The notes under the pieces were generated by a model. That model was not told the DNA's origin, ran no database searches, and was given only the letters and a program-made list of their open reading frames with translations. From Eleginops maclovinus (taxonomy: Eukaryota > Chordata > Actinopteri > Perciformes > Eleginopidae), in assembly GCF_036324505.1 (NCBI RefSeq), contig NC_086364.1, positions 21,729,148 to 21,793,147 on the forward strand: 64,000 nucleotides of DNA, read 5' to 3'. Position 1 is the stretch's first letter, and every line of letters starts with the position of its first letter. Position numbers and translations under genes: made by a program. This document shows, piece after piece, positions 27,136-38,673 of the stretch.

Positions 27136-27853
27136 AAAACCCAAAGTTTTTTCGATTTTTGTTAGATTATTATTATGCAAACTTTGGGATTTTTCCGTAA
27201 CTAAAACAACACCAAAATGCATAAGCTATATTCTCCAAGGCAATATTTAATATTAAATGTAACCTTTCTTATTACTGTAAAGTGTAACTCGCTTTTTTAA
27301 TGTGTTCAGCTGTTATGTGGCTTCATGCTGTTACTCTAACATTGAATTCGCTCATGTTATTGTCATGTCGTCCTATACAGACACATACAATAACTTGGAT
27401 ATAAATAAAGCTGGTTTAGAGTGAAATTGTGCCAGTGATGCTGCTGAGTGAATACGAGTTAGGTCAGATTAGATAACTGAGAGCAACCAGAGATCAGCAT
27501 GTCCTGGAACACATGTGCTGATGAAGCAAGTTAAACAGACCGGAAACCCGTCACGAAAGCGTGTTGTTTTGGATATAATATATACACAGAAACATGACAG
27601 ACTATCCTGAGAAACAACAAGGAAGATCGACCTATAAGTGTTTGTGTATGCCCTGAATACGAATGTAGGTTATCTTACTATAAATAGTCTCTTCCATCTT
27701 GTGTTTCAAACATGTGCTTCTAGTAATGCTCAAAGTCTGCTAGGGCTGATTACATGTATGTTCACAACACACACGGTCACATATTGGACGGGTAATGAGG
27801 CTGGCAAGGTTATGGTACAAGTCGCTCCCGTTTTATTGAAGAGATGTAATGGG

Positions 27854-27863
27854 GTTACATAAC
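27854..27863. promoter_or_regulatory. E4BP4 site / D-box, GTTACATAAC
   Basis: The complement is GTTATGTAAC, an exact RTTAYGTAAY consensus. It is 72 bases before the acceptor and 163 bases before the start codon of the nfil3-like gene. Confidence 0.7.
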
Positions 27864-27880
27864 ACTGTGTTGTAAGAGAT

Positions 27881-27890
27881 GTTGCATAAC
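27881..27890. promoter_or_regulatory. D-box, GTTGCATAAC
   Basis: The complement is GTTATGCAAC, an exact RTTATGYAAY match. It starts 27 bases after the site at 27854, so the two sites form a close pair. Confidence 0.7.
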
Positions 27891-28016
27891 CTCTAAATCC
27901 CTCTTCTGCTTTCCCTTCTTCCTTTTGGTCACTAGGTAGCACTGTTGCTGCATCCTGAGACGCACAACACAGCAGAGCAGGACTCAAAGCGACTCATCCG
28001 ACCCCGGACAGGAGTG

Positions 28017-29144
28017 ATGTTTGAGGAGGAGTCGCAGCAGATGAGGGGGCAGCAGGAAGTGGCCGTGCTTCAGCCTCTTGAATCCCCTGGAAGTCCAGAT
28101 GGAAGCAATGCTGGAGGTCCCATGTCCTTCACCGATGAGGCCGTGTCCATCCTGACCTCCAGCAGCATGTTGGCCCGGTCCCTCCTGGGTCGATCCTCGG
28201 CCGTCAAGCGCAAAGAGAGCCCGTCGTCCAGCATCCGACGCAAGCGTGAGTTCATCCCCGTCGACAAGAAGGACGATGGCTACTGGGACAAGAGGAGGAA
28301 GAACAACGAGGCGGCGAAGCGGTCGAGGGAGAAGCGTCGCGTCAACGACATGGTTCTGGAGAGCCGTGTTCTGGCTCTGCTGGAGGAAAACGCTCGACTC
28401 AGAGCCGAACTGTTGGCACTGAAGTTCCGCTTCGGCTTGGTCAAAGACCCGTCCAACGCCAATATCCTGCCCCTCTGCGCAGCTCCTCACCACGCCGCTC
28501 AGACCTCAAATCCTCAGTACTACCTCCACCGAGGAGATGGTTCCTCATCCTCTCATCCCAACAACCACCTGCGGGCCTCCAGGGAAGCCGGAAACATGTC
28601 CGAGGACTCCGGGTTCTCCACGCCAGAAGGGTCCAGCGTAGGCAGTCCGATCTTCTTCGAGGACCGGCTGAGCGAACACGAGAAGTTATCCCCGCACGGC
28701 GGCGAGGAGCTGGGCTACGACCTCCACCACTCCCCCGCTGAAGTCCACCACATCGCAGCGCCCGTCGTGGGGAGAATGGAGTACGCCGAGTCGATGAAGA
28801 ACCTTCCTCACAAGCTGCGGTTCAAGACGCCCGGTTGCGGGGATGCGTACGACATAGCGGGTGACCACAGACGAAGCCCCGTGCCACCAACTCAAGCTCT
28901 CAAAGGACTTAGTGACACGGCAACAGGCCACTGGACCCAGCAGCTGGAGGGGGAGGACGGCAGGAAGGGGAGTCAATTCAACCCCACCTCCACCAGCTAC
29001 AGCCTCCAGCCACCTCACACGCAACCTGAGGTGCAGTACAAACACGAGAACACTCACCTGAAGACGCAGCTCAACTCTCTGAGCATGGAGGTGGCGCAGC
29101 TGAAGAAGCTTTTCGCAGAGCAGCTCATGGCCAAAGTCAACTGA
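28017..29144 (+). CDS. nfil3-like: NFIL3-like bZIP transcription factor (paralogue)
   Basis: A 375-residue nuclear bZIP protein of the NFIL3/E4BP4 family, expected to bind D-box DNA as a dimer and repress transcription. The basic region (about 91-108, [17 protein letters not shown]) is diagnostic and is preceded by RRKREFIP. Leucines 114, 121, 128 and 135 form the zipper, followed by [16 protein letters not shown] (262-270) matches the conserved family motif PHKLR. A C-terminal leucine-rich helix (about 344-370, [19 protein letters not shown]) corresponds to the end of mammalian NFIL3. [16 protein letters not shown] (196-211) is Ser/Pro-rich. I use the ATG at 28017 (G at -3); the frame is open upstream only from a TTG. 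The coding region is one exon, as in other NFIL3 genes. The full-length nfil3 lies 20 kb downstream on the same strand. Which numbered fish member this is cannot be settled here. Confidence 0.95.
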   Translation: MFEEESQQMRGQQEVAVLQPLESPGSPDGSNAGGPMSFTDEAVSILTSSSMLARSLLGRSSAVKRKESPSSSIRRKREFIPVDKKDDGYWDKRRKNNEAAKRSREKRRVNDMVLESRVLALLEENARLRAELLALKFRFGLVKDPSNANILPLCAAPHHAAQTSNPQYYLHRGDGSSSSHPNNHLRASREAGNMSEDSGFSTPEGSSVGSPIFFEDRLSEHEKLSPHGGEELGYDLHHSPAEVHHIAAPVVGRMEYAESMKNLPHKLRFKTPGCGDAYDIAGDHRRSPVPPTQALKGLSDTATGHWTQQLEGEDGRKGSQFNPTSTSYSLQPPHTQPEVQYKHENTHLKTQLNSLSMEVAQLKKLFAEQLMAKVN

Positions 29145-29985
29145 AAACTGGGAGGGTGGAGACTTTTAGAGGAGACTGGTTTTGTTCCTAAGGCTGGGCG
29201 ACATGTAGAAAATAAAACACCACGATATTTCTGATCACATACCTCAACGTAGTAGGGTTGGCTATTGGTGCTTTCACAAAATATTCCAGATTTTTCACAA
29301 TTAATCGTCAGTGATTTGCATATAAGAGGGTAAAAATCTAAAAACAGTGGGAAAGTTTTAAAAATTAAACCTTAAAGCAATCTTTGAACCAGGAGAGACA
29401 TTTACAGACGTTCAAATAGGATTGCGATGTTAGGAAATCCACAATTTAGTATCACCATATCAATTTAAATTTGACTTATCGCCCCGCCTTAGTCAAACCA
29501 TGCTGGTGTTGACTCTTTGACATTTTTAAATACTGTATTATATTGTATAGCAAGTCTTTAACACATCTCATAACCTGCTGTTTAACTTCTTAATCTCACC
29601 GATACATGTCTTATATCTGTAGTAGTGTTTCATAGTTTCCATACACTGTGATGCAACATTACACTGTTTACATCACGTTATGAGGACACAACACTCTCTG
29701 GGGGTTCACAGTGGAGTGTGTACAGGGTTAGAACCTGTAAACACACAGGAATAAACATATGAACTGCCTAAACCTCCTCTTAGCGTTCACAGGAAGGTTT
29801 GTTGGGTGTCTCGTCGCTCACCGTGTGTCACAAAGAGAAAGATACCGTGCTGTTTTGGTGTTCCACGTCTCACTTGTTTCTCTGTTTGAAATTCTTCCAC
29901 ACTGCCATGTTTACTGTGTGATTTAATGTCTGCTGTCTTTCTGTACATTTTCATATTCAAAATAAAATACATTTGACAGACATCG
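29145..29985 (+). other. nfil3-like 3' UTR
   Basis: Sequence from the TGA stop to just beyond a good poly(A) signal. The A/T-rich leader of this UTR (29200-29480) contains several ATTT runs. Earlier AATAAA-like signals exist near 29210 and 29750 but lack a clear downstream GT-rich element. Confidence 0.55.
29961..29966 (+). terminator. poly(A) signal AATAAA, nfil3-like
   Basis: AATAAA within CAAAATAAAATAC, followed about 25 bases later by GTGCTGGTGAGGT, a GT-rich element suitable for cleavage. Placement gives a 3' UTR of about 0.84 kb. Confidence 0.6.
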
Positions 29986-30046
29986 TGCTGGTGAGGTCAT
30001 CATTACTGTGAGGACATCTCAAATGCAGATTTAACACTTGGAAAAA

Positions 30047-31182
30047 TAGTCTTCTGGAGCTCCGGAGGAAACCTTTTTAAGTTTGAGGACCCCGAATAAG
30101 TTGCATTGGCTTTATTATATGACTCACATTTACTTAGAAGGCCTACCTTTCAAGTTAGGGTTCGTTAGAAGGAAATGTGGGTCTAATTGAGGGAATATTA
30201 GTGGGAAATTAAAGAATTCTCAGCATGTTCTGCTTCAGTTTGGACTCCTCTTAATCTAAAATATGTACCTATATCGCTCTTATTGGTCCACAAAATAAAA
30301 AGGAACAATAGCAAATCACTTTAGTGCCCCTTTCAAGGAATACTTACCCCCCAAATTAGATAATTACTATATATAATAAGTAAATGACTCACCTGGTGTT
30401 ACCCGTAGTTCTTGGAGATAAATGAGATTTGTTTTAGTCTTGGCTCACTGAGGATGCGTTCAGTCTCCTGTAGCTCTGGAGGAAGCTTTTTAAACTTTAG
30501 ATATATCATCCTGAATAAGTTGTATTGACTTTATCAGGCGTCAAGTTAAGACTTACATTTATTGAGAAGGCCTACGCAAAAAAAAGTTTGAAGAAGTTAG
30601 TATTTAAGGGGAAATGTGGGTCTAATTAAAGGAATATTAGTGGGACTAAAAGCCAGCTATTTGGACTCCTCTTAATCTAAAATATGTACCTATATCGCTC
30701 TTATGGGTCCATAAAATAGATCATAACTATATAAAATATGTCATTTACTCACCTGGTGTTACCTGTAGTTCTTGAAAACTTAGATTGTAGGTATCGATCG
30801 TTCACTGTGGATGCTTTCAGTCTCCTGCAGCTCTGGAGGAAGCTTTGAATATACAACCCTGAATAGATATTGACTTAATTAGGCTGTTAACGTAAGATTT
30901 GCATTTATATAAAAGACCTCTATTAAAAAATGTGTTTCTAAATGTCAAATAGGAGGAGGAAATGTGGGTCTAATTGAAGGAATATTAGTGGGAATAAAGT
31001 CGGATATCTCGGCGTGTTGTACTTGCTTTGACCCCTCTTTATCTAAAATATATATCTCTAAAAAGAACTAGTAAAAAGGTACAACAGTAAATCACTTTAG
31101 TGCCCCTTCAAAGGAATAATTCCCCCCAAAATAGATCATTACTACACTGCTATATAATGTCAGTTACTCTCCTGGTGTTACC
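30047..31182 (+). repeat. diverged tandem repeat, three copies of about 350-430 bp
   Basis: Blocks recur in order at about 30047, 30392 and 30751: GTTACC(C/T)GTAGTTCTTG, CAGTCTCCTG(T/C)AGCTCTGGAGGAAGC, AGGAAATGTGGGTCTAATTG, GGAATATTAGTGGGA, and CCTCTT...ATCTAAAATAT. A partial fourth copy resumes at 32617 after a transposon. The array begins right after the nfil3-like gene and contains no coding domain. Confidence 0.75.
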
Positions 31183-32616
31183 TAGCCTGGATATAACCAG
31201 CCTACGTACTTCCACCCAATTTCATTTTGCTCCTGTAAGTGAGACTGGGCAAGACTCATTACTATCGGTCCAATCAGCGAACAGGGGGAGGGGTTGAGAG
31301 CGATTACGTCGAAGTTGGTGCCGAGTTTGAATTGCGTTTCCAAAGTCAAGGAAGTATGCTCAGCTGCCGTCCTTTAAAGGACAGAGCGCCGACAAGCACT
31401 TGTTCCGACGTCGAGAACACTCAAAAACTCGCCCTTTGTTTTTGAGAATTCTGAGAATGTTCAAGGATGCATCGATGGATCCTCAGGGAGCAAGAATACC
31501 CACAATCCTCTACGTTCACGCTGCGCGGTGTATTCAAAATGGCGGAATCCCGGCCGTACACATTCAAATGTAAGTGAAGTTAGTTAAGTTTTCACAAATA
31601 TGTTGTTCCGTATTACGTTATTCATTTAATGTAAATGCAAAAAATGCATTGAGCTGAAAGACCTGTGCGATTATTCAAACGTTCTTGCACGTTATAGCTG
31701 TATAAACAAACTACTGTCGCCAATAACAATTTCAACAATTAAAATATTGAAATATTTACCACTGGCATTGCCAGGATTACAATTTAGCCTACTGATTTTG
31801 ACGCAGAGATGTAAAGATCGCGAGTTAAAGAAGAGAATGGAAAGGATTTAGTGTTAAAGATGCCCGCCACTGTTACTCTCTCACACAATTACCGATTAGT
31901 GCGCATTTCCTGACCGTGTAACATAAGCTAATGGTTATTTTACAGCCCAGCAAACCGAAACCTTTGTGCGCGTGAGGGTGGCGCACAATCATCTGTTTAC
32001 GGGGGGAGGGAAAAGGTATAATAAAAGCCCGACCGGAAGTGCGCCCACGCTAGCTAGTCGCTCCAAACACTAGGTAGCACTCTAGCCTCATTCTCCATAG
32101 AACGCGACTAGCAAGGACGTGTTCGAGCAAGTATGCTTCCTTGACTTTGGGAAACGCAGGGCCCTATATAGTCTGTAGTTCAACAATGGCGACGGGGCCC
32201 TATATAGTCTGTAGTTCAACAATGGCGACGGAGGAAGAGACGCTACTAGCGGGGTGTTGACAACCACTAAAGCTAATTTTAGTACATATATCGTCGCCTT
32301 CCTTGTTTTCAAATAACTGTTTCGAGTTACGAATTGTCCCCTGAATCCTTAGCTTCGACTGACAACACGTTTTGACAGCCCCGCTCGCAGGTAGCGATTT
32401 GTTTACTACTGTGAAAGCGGAAGTAGGAAGCGTCAGGTGAGAGCCATACGTCATTACCAAACGTTAGTGATTGGTTATGGGAACTCCAATGATTTTAAAC
32501 TTCAGACAAGTTTCCCATTACAGTAATCCAAATCCAATGACACTGTTCCAGACTGTATGCCGGAGAGAAGTGAAGTCAAACAGGCTGGGGCTACCAAGCT
32601 AGGTGTCACCAGGCTA
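31183..32616. mobile_element. 1.43-kb TIR element with 9-bp duplication
   Basis: It interrupts the tandem repeat: GGTGTTACC is present at 31174-31182 and again at 32617-32625. The ends are TAGCCTGG and CCAGGCTA, a perfect 8-bp inverted repeat, with the inner AGCCTGG / CCAGCCT phrases repeated. An internal inverted segment (about 31336-31365 against 32128-32158, GCGTTTCC(C)AAAGTCAAGGAAG) suggests foldback structure. A 9-bp duplication is typical of Mutator-like elements. No transposase frame is visible. Promoter-like pieces lie inside (TATAATAAAA near 32017, CCGGAAGT near 32032). Confidence 0.72.
32160..32230 (+). repeat. 36-bp direct duplication
   Basis: GGCCCTATATAGTCTGTAGT plus CAACAATGGCGACG occurs twice in tandem with a 36-base period, inside the TIR element. 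Confidence 0.9.
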
Positions 32617-33925
32617 GGTGTTACCTGTAGTTCTTGAAGAAAACTTAGATTGGTTTTAGTCTTGGTTCACTGTGGATGCTTTCACAGTCTCCTGCAGCTC
32701 TGGAGGAAGCTTTTTAAACTTTAAATATATCATTCTGAATAAGTATTGGATGAGGTATTGCACCCTTTGGTTGTGGACTCATACGAGATATTATATTTTA
32801 AATTGTCCAAATCAACGCAGAAGAGGCCAAGATATCTGACTTTAGGCACCAAGTTATTTCAAACTCAGAAACTCTGACACCTTCTCCATAAATTCAAATC
32901 TTAAGCCTTTGAGTAATGAAGTCCACACCCAGTGTTACCTGGAATTGTAGAAGCATGTGAGGAAAACATTTCTTTAATTCTAAACAGCCCAACAGTTTGT
33001 ATAGGCTTCGAAAATAAACAAAAGTTTCATTCAAGATTTCCAGGTAACAGCAAGTGAGTAAGTCATGTACGTAACGATCTGCTTGTACGTCACGCATTCC
33101 TTAGAAAAACTGTAACTTTGGAGGCAATTTATGACCAAAAACAGATTACTCAAGCAATATTCTGCTTATTTCAATCAAGTTTGAGTGGCTGGAATGCATT
33201 TTAGGCAAACAAACACTTATTTTGGGTACAATCTACTCCAGAAAACAGATTAGAAAAGCAATATTTAAAGTAAAGATAGACTCTTACATTGCATTAGCCT
33301 GTTGTGGAATGTCAAAATCCATCCAGATTGATGTTGTTGTATTTTCTCATGTGTTTATACTTACAAACTGTTTTATTTCAATCAATTATAGTGGCTGGAA
33401 GACATTTTAGGAAGACAAACACTTATTTTGGGTACAATTTCATCCCCAAAGCAGATTAGAAAAGCTCAATTGTGAAAGTATAGATGAACTCAGACTACAT
33501 TGCATTAGCCTGTTGTGAAATGGAATTAGAAATCATCATTGTTGCAATATTTCGACACAGGTAAGAATATAAACGGCAACAATTTAGTCCCCAAAACAGA
33601 TTAGAGTTAGAATACCTCATCCCTACGGGGCCCCTTTAACGGAACGACTCACCCAGTGTTACCTGGAATTCTAGAAGCATGTGAGGAGAACATTTCTTTA
33701 ATTGTAAACGGCCCAATATTTTTTAGATGCATCGAAAATTAAAGCTTCATTCAAGATTTCCAGGTAACACCAGGTGAGTAAGTCATGTACGTAATGATAC
33801 GTTTGTACGTGACGCATTCCTTAGAATTCCAGCAGGAAGAAGGTCTGACTTCATTTCTGTGAACTACACTGAAGCATCGAACCGGTTTCAATTTCCCAGA
33901 AAAAAATAAGAAAGACAAGGGGTTG
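32617..33925 (+). repeat. low-copy diverged repeats
   Basis: After a partial copy of the upstream tandem repeat (32617-32750), a unit with GTTACCTGGAA (32934-32944) and its complement TTCCAGGTAAC (33038-33048) appears, and a second copy sits at 33658-33668 / 33758-33768. Both units end in AAGTCATGTACGTAA. Between them, 33126-33620 holds diverged units with GGCTGGAATGCATTTTAGG, TTATTTTGGGTACAAT, CAGATTAGAAAAGC and TGCATTAGCCTGTTGTG. No gene is visible. Confidence 0.65.
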
Positions 33926-34623
33926 GACAGACAGACAGACGGAGGGACAGACACACACACAGACACACAAAGAGACAGACAGACAGACAGACGGAGGGAC
34001 GCACAAAGAGAGAGACAGCGAGGAAGACAGACAGACGCACGAAGAGAGAGACAGACAGACGGACGGACTTACACACAAAGAGAGAGACGGACAGGAAGAC
34101 AGACAACCGGACAGACGGACGGACACACAAAGAGAGAGAGACAGACAGACAGACAGACGGACACACAAAGAGAGAGAGAGAGACAGACAGGAAGACAGAC
34201 ACACAAAGAGACAGACAGACAGACGGAGGGACGCACAAAGAGAGAGACAGAGAGGAAGACAGACAGACACACAAAGGGAGAGACAGACAGACGGACGGAC
34301 GGACACACAAAGAGAGAGACGGACAGGAAGACAGACAGCCGGACGGACACACAAAGAGAGAGAGAGACAGACAGGAAGACAGACAGACAGACGGACACAC
34401 AAAGAGAGACAGACGGACGGACGGACACACAAAGAGAGAGACGGACGGACGGAGAGAGAGACAGACAGACAGACACACAAAGAGAGAGACAGACAGGAAG
34501 ACAGACGGACGGACAGACACACAAAGAGAGAGACAGACAGAAGGACGGACAGAGAGAGAGAGACAGACAGAAGACAGACACACAAAGAGAGACAGACAGG
34601 AAGACGGACGGACAGACAGACAG
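33926..34623. repeat. GACA/GACGGACA-type microsatellite (0.7 kb)
   Basis: Complex repeat of GACAGACAGACGGAC, ACACACAAAGAGAGAGAC and GGAAGACAGAC units. It is open in several frames on both strands (for example Ser/Leu/Cys-rich on minus, Arg/Thr/Asp-rich on plus), purely because the repeat lacks stop codons. Confidence 0.95.
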
Positions 34624-35519
34624 TTTTATCTGTCTATAGCCTTTATTTTAGAAGAAGTAAGGGCCAAAATACGGACGTTAAACTCTATTTTTAACAGGCA
34701 TTTTTTTTGCCTTAATTGATATAATGCATCAATACTAGAATTACACAAACCCTAGCATGGGAGCAAAACTAACTGCTCATTTTGCAGAAAAGACCATTAA
34801 AGAACAATACAAATTAAATAACTTTTATTGACCTTTGACATTTTGCAGTTTGTGAACTATTTGCCTTTTTCCATCCCATGTTTCTTTGTCCTCAGCAGTA
34901 CATCGTAGTTAGCGGGTTCATATTATTGAATAAAGGAGTACAGTAGGAAACATTCTTCCAAATTGCAGTGAAGTAGAAGCTTGCATTAAATGGAGAAGAA
35001 AGTACCTTTAAATTGTACTTCACTTGAGTAAATGTGCATAATTACTTTCCACAAGTCACTCCAGATCGGGATTGTTGTTTTCCATTGACATGAGTAACTC
35101 AAAACCATCAACATGTCTCCCTTGTCTTCAGACCAGCAGGGGGCAGCAAACACAACCCTTTCCTCGTCACCGTGGAGCCCAGAGTGTGTGTAAGCATGCA
35201 GCTGCGGATATAAATCATGCTATGGATCGCTGCAGGTATTATTGTTCTTGCAGATCAGCAAGTTAGTTGGCATGGTGATGGGCGATAGTTAAATTCAGAC
35301 GCTGTGCACGTGTGTGTTTTTCTGTGTGTGCGCATGCAGGTAGCAACGTGCGGAGGCTGGAGTATGAAAAGGTCTATCGGATTTAGTGGAAGGTAAATAT
35401 TCATCGCAGTATGGATGTCCGTATTTCAGGTCATAATAAGAAATAGTCCAGCGGCATTTCAGAGCTCCACCTCAGAGATCTCATTGGATTGTTATGGAGC
35501 CGTTATTCTACATTTGTGA
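34624..35519. other. gene-free stretch
   Basis: No gene. A fragment AATTGTACTTCACTTGAGTAAATG (about 35014-35037) resembles the repeat family that forms the large palindrome at 53-57 kb. Confidence 0.4.
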
Positions 35520-36600
35520 ATCCATTGTGACAAACTGGGGACGGATTAGAGAATTAAAACACTAACTTTGGCTACAATTTCATACCAAAACAGATTGTAA
35601 AAGCAAACATATTGCAAGTACTCATAGCCTCCGCGAACATTGCATCAGCCTGGGGTGAAATGTGATTAGAAATCATCACGTAAACACGCAATACACATTT
35701 TCATTGCTGTTTCTCTCACATGCAAATTCCTTAAAAGGAGGAACTGTAGTTTGTATATCAATTATAGTACTCTGGGAGGAATACCAGAATATTAACATTG
35801 CCAACAAATGATGCTTTTGTCCTAGAAGCAGTTATTATAGCTCTTCAATGTCATTGTAGGAAGCACATTTTAGGATAAGAACATTAACTTCAGGTACAAT
35901 TTACCTAAAAAACAGATTACAAATGCAATATTTCCAGTATAGATATACTCTTACCTGGCATTAGCCTGTAAACATCCATCCAGATTGATGTTAAACACAT
36001 TTGTCATTGCTTTACTTTGCTATTTTATATTTAAAAACAGTTTTACTAGCTTATTTCAATCAATTGTGAGCAGCTGGATTTCATTTTCGGTATTCAAACA
36101 CTTATTTTGCTCACAATTTACTACCAAAAACTGATTAAAAAGCAATATCTTCAGTAGAAATACCCTCTTACGTTTGACATTTCACAACAGGCTACTGTTG
36201 TGAAATGTCAAAATGCATCCAGATTGCCGTCATACACATTCTTCATTGCTGTTTTTCTCCTATGTTTATACTTTTTCTAGCTTATTTCCATCAGATATAA
36301 GTGGCTGGAATGAATTTTAGGCATACAAACACTTACTTTGGGTCCAATTTAATCCCCAAAACAGATTAGAAAAGCTCAATTGTGCAAGTTTAGATGAACT
36401 CAGAGTACATTGCATTAGCCTGTTGTGAAATGGAATTAGAAAATCCCCATTGTTGCAACGTTTCGACAAATGTGAGAACATAAACGGTGATTTTGGCAAC
36501 AATTTAGTCCCCAAAACGGATTAGAAAAGCCATATTTTGCAACAGCGGGGAGACTCAGGGTGCATTGCATTAGCCTGTGGTGAAATGTGAAGGTGGAGCG
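35520..36600 (+). repeat. second block of diverged 'GGCTGGAAT/CAGATTAGAAAAGC' repeats
   Basis: At least four irregular copies of the units seen at 33126-33620: CAAAACAGATTA(G/C)AAA(A/T)GC, ACTC(TTAC/AGAGTAC)...TTGCATTAGCCTGT, GTGAAATG and TTTCATTGCTGT. Unit length varies from about 150 to 330 bases. The two blocks flank the GACA microsatellite. Confidence 0.65.
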
Positions 36601-37965
36601 ATGAGAGCGGAGGCTGCAGGTGTGGAGCGACGAGAAGAAGGGAGTGTTAATGAATTTACTGCAACATGCTGCTGTTACGCTACCGTCCTCACCCACTTAA
36701 AAAAAAAAAGACCGCAACTCCCACAACCCCCCTCTCCCCCCCCAATTCTGTTCCCCCCTCTCTTTTTCTTTTCCTCCAGTGAAAGGATAAAGCCTGTTGC
36801 TAGGCAGGCAGTGCGACAGTTGCCATGGGAACGCTTGCAGACATAGCTGGAAGGGGGAAAACGTTGGCTAGGGTGGGGATAAGGATGGGGTGCAAAAACA
36901 GTGTGTGTGTGTTTTTATCGGGGGGAGGGGGATCCAAGTTCACGGCCAATGCCTCCGTATTTCAGTGTTTGTCTCCTCCGGCTAAAGAGGGAAACAAACA
37001 AAGAGGTGCAAAGGAATGGCGGTTCATATTTAATTCATATTTAAGGACTCCACATTGGGGGGGTCACCCTCTGGTAAAGCAGTGTGACGGGGTGCTGAAC
37101 GAATGGCAGATAAGAACACATCTCTTTTTGTAAAGATACTTGGAGCAAATTCCCAAATCTGGAAATGGCAAGCTTTTTTTTCTAAGCACATTTGAACAGC
37201 AAGGTAATTCAAAGTGCTTCCCAAAAACATGAAGCAAAGAAGACATTCAAAGTGACATTTAAAAACTCAGGGAAAATAAATTGACACTTAGCATAATTAC
37301 AACAGAGAGCTAACAAACTAGCGCGTGGACAAACAGAAGAACAATCAGTGTAATTCAAAAGGTCCTTAACGCCCTTCAAAGACACAAAACAATCCAATTG
37401 CCCGGAATAATCGCTTCAATTAAAGCAAGTGGACGCAGGGAACACACTCAAGTGTTGCTGTGACGTGCTTACAGCTTTAAGGATAATTGTGATAAAAGCG
37501 AACACGTTTCCTGAACAAACACTCACACTTTCACACCCAAAGATAGTAGAGCCTTTGATCAGAGGGGAGATAATGAACACATCCGCAGCAGGCGACAGCC
37601 TTCAAGGCATCCATTCAGACACCCCCCCACCCCCATCCCTCTGTGGATATTGTACTGTATGACATATTAACTGAGGCCTGTACTATTCTTACAGTATGTG
37701 TGGAGGACGATGGGTATTTGGTCATTCAAACTAACCTAAAAAGCTGTGCAGAGACCCAGAAGTTAGCATCGCAAAGGCTCCTTCTAACAAAAAGCCAATG
37801 GGATTTTTCCATTGGCTTTTTGAATACGGAAGAAAATGAGATATTTTATAAAACTTCCACGTTCTGTTCTGCCGGATAACCTCCACATGTTAACACCAGT
37901 TGCTGAATTTTGAAGCTTTAACACAACCGGCAGAAGTAAAAAGCTAATACAGAAACTAGAGCGTA
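36601..37965. other. gene-free stretch with one duplicated segment and a hairpin
   Basis: About 37278-37397 (GACACTTAGCATAATTACA, GAGAGCTAACAAACTAGC, GTGGACAAACAGAAGAACAA) is repeated at 39849-39957. A perfect 14-bp stem with a 7-base loop lies at 37788-37822. G/C-rich runs at about 36715-36765 and 36918-36932 are not linked to a gene. Confidence 0.45.
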
Positions 37966-38645
37966 CATGACTTCACGTCACCACCGCTAAGCTAAAGGCG
38001 GCTAATGTTGGGCTATAAAGGAACTACAGCACGGTCACATGACTTCACGTCACCACCGCTAAGCTAAAGGAGGCTAATGTTGGGCTATAAAGGAACTACA
38101 GCACGGTCACATGACTTCACGTCACCACCGCTAAGCTAAAGGAGGCTAATGTTGGGCTATAAAGGAACTACAGCACGGTCACATGACTTCACGTCACCAC
38201 CGCTAAGCTGAAGGTGGCTAATGTTGGGCTATAAAGGAACTACAGCACGGTCACATGACTTCACGTCACCACCACTAAGCTAAAGGAGGCTAATGTTGGA
38301 CTATAAAGGAACTACAGCACGGTCACATGACTTCAGGTCACCACCGCTAAGCTAAAGGCGGCTAATGTTGGGCTATAAAGGAACTACAGCACGGTCACAT
38401 GACTTCACGTCACCACCGCTAAGCTAAAGGCGGCTAATGTTGGACTATAAAGGAACTACAGCACGGTCACATGACTTCACGTCACCACCACTAAGCTAAA
38501 GGCGGCTAATGTTGGGCTTTAAAGGAACTACAGCACGGTCACATGACTTCACGTCACCACCGCTAAGCTAAAGGCGGCTAATGTTGGACTATAAAGGAAC
38601 TACAGCACGGTCACATGACTTCACGTCACCACCGCTAAGCTAAAG
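37966..38645 (-). repeat. 72-bp satellite, about 9.4 copies, inverted relative to 20.5 kb
   Basis: CATGACTTCACGTCACCACC starts units at 37966, 38038 and every 72 bases. Each unit contains TCACATGA (TCATGTGA on the other strand), TTCACGTCACC (GGTGACGTGAA) and GCTAAGCTAAAGG. Copies differ at only a few positions, which indicates recent amplification or homogenisation. The array stops 29 bases before an exact E4BP4 site and about 2.4 kb before nfil3 exon 1. Confidence 0.95.
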
Positions 38646-38673
38646 GAGACATAGTCTGTTAGGGAGGACATAA

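Larger units (their letters stand above)
26737..27935 (+). other. nfil3-like intron 1 (predicted)
   Basis: Donor AG/GTAAAC at 26737 and acceptor CTTTTGGTCACTAG ending at 27935 (an alternative AG ends at 27939). The intron of about 1.2 kb contains a CACGTG E-box (26857-26862) and three exact D-box decamers, listed separately. Two of these lie in the last 82 bases before the acceptor. Confidence 0.6.

Noticed and set aside
27945..28016. Upstream extension of the nfil3-like protein by 24 residues
   Set aside because: The extension starts at TTG (27945-27947), not ATG, and sits just after the predicted splice acceptor. The ATG at 28017 has an acceptable context.
27984..28493. 169-codon minus-strand frame opposite the nfil3-like bZIP
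   Set aside because: It mirrors the G/C-rich coding sequence and has no domain; the plus-strand bZIP fully explains the constraint.
33851..34639. Long frames of 170-244 codons on both strands
   Set aside because: They are translations of the GACA-type microsatellite, which lacks stop codons in several frames.
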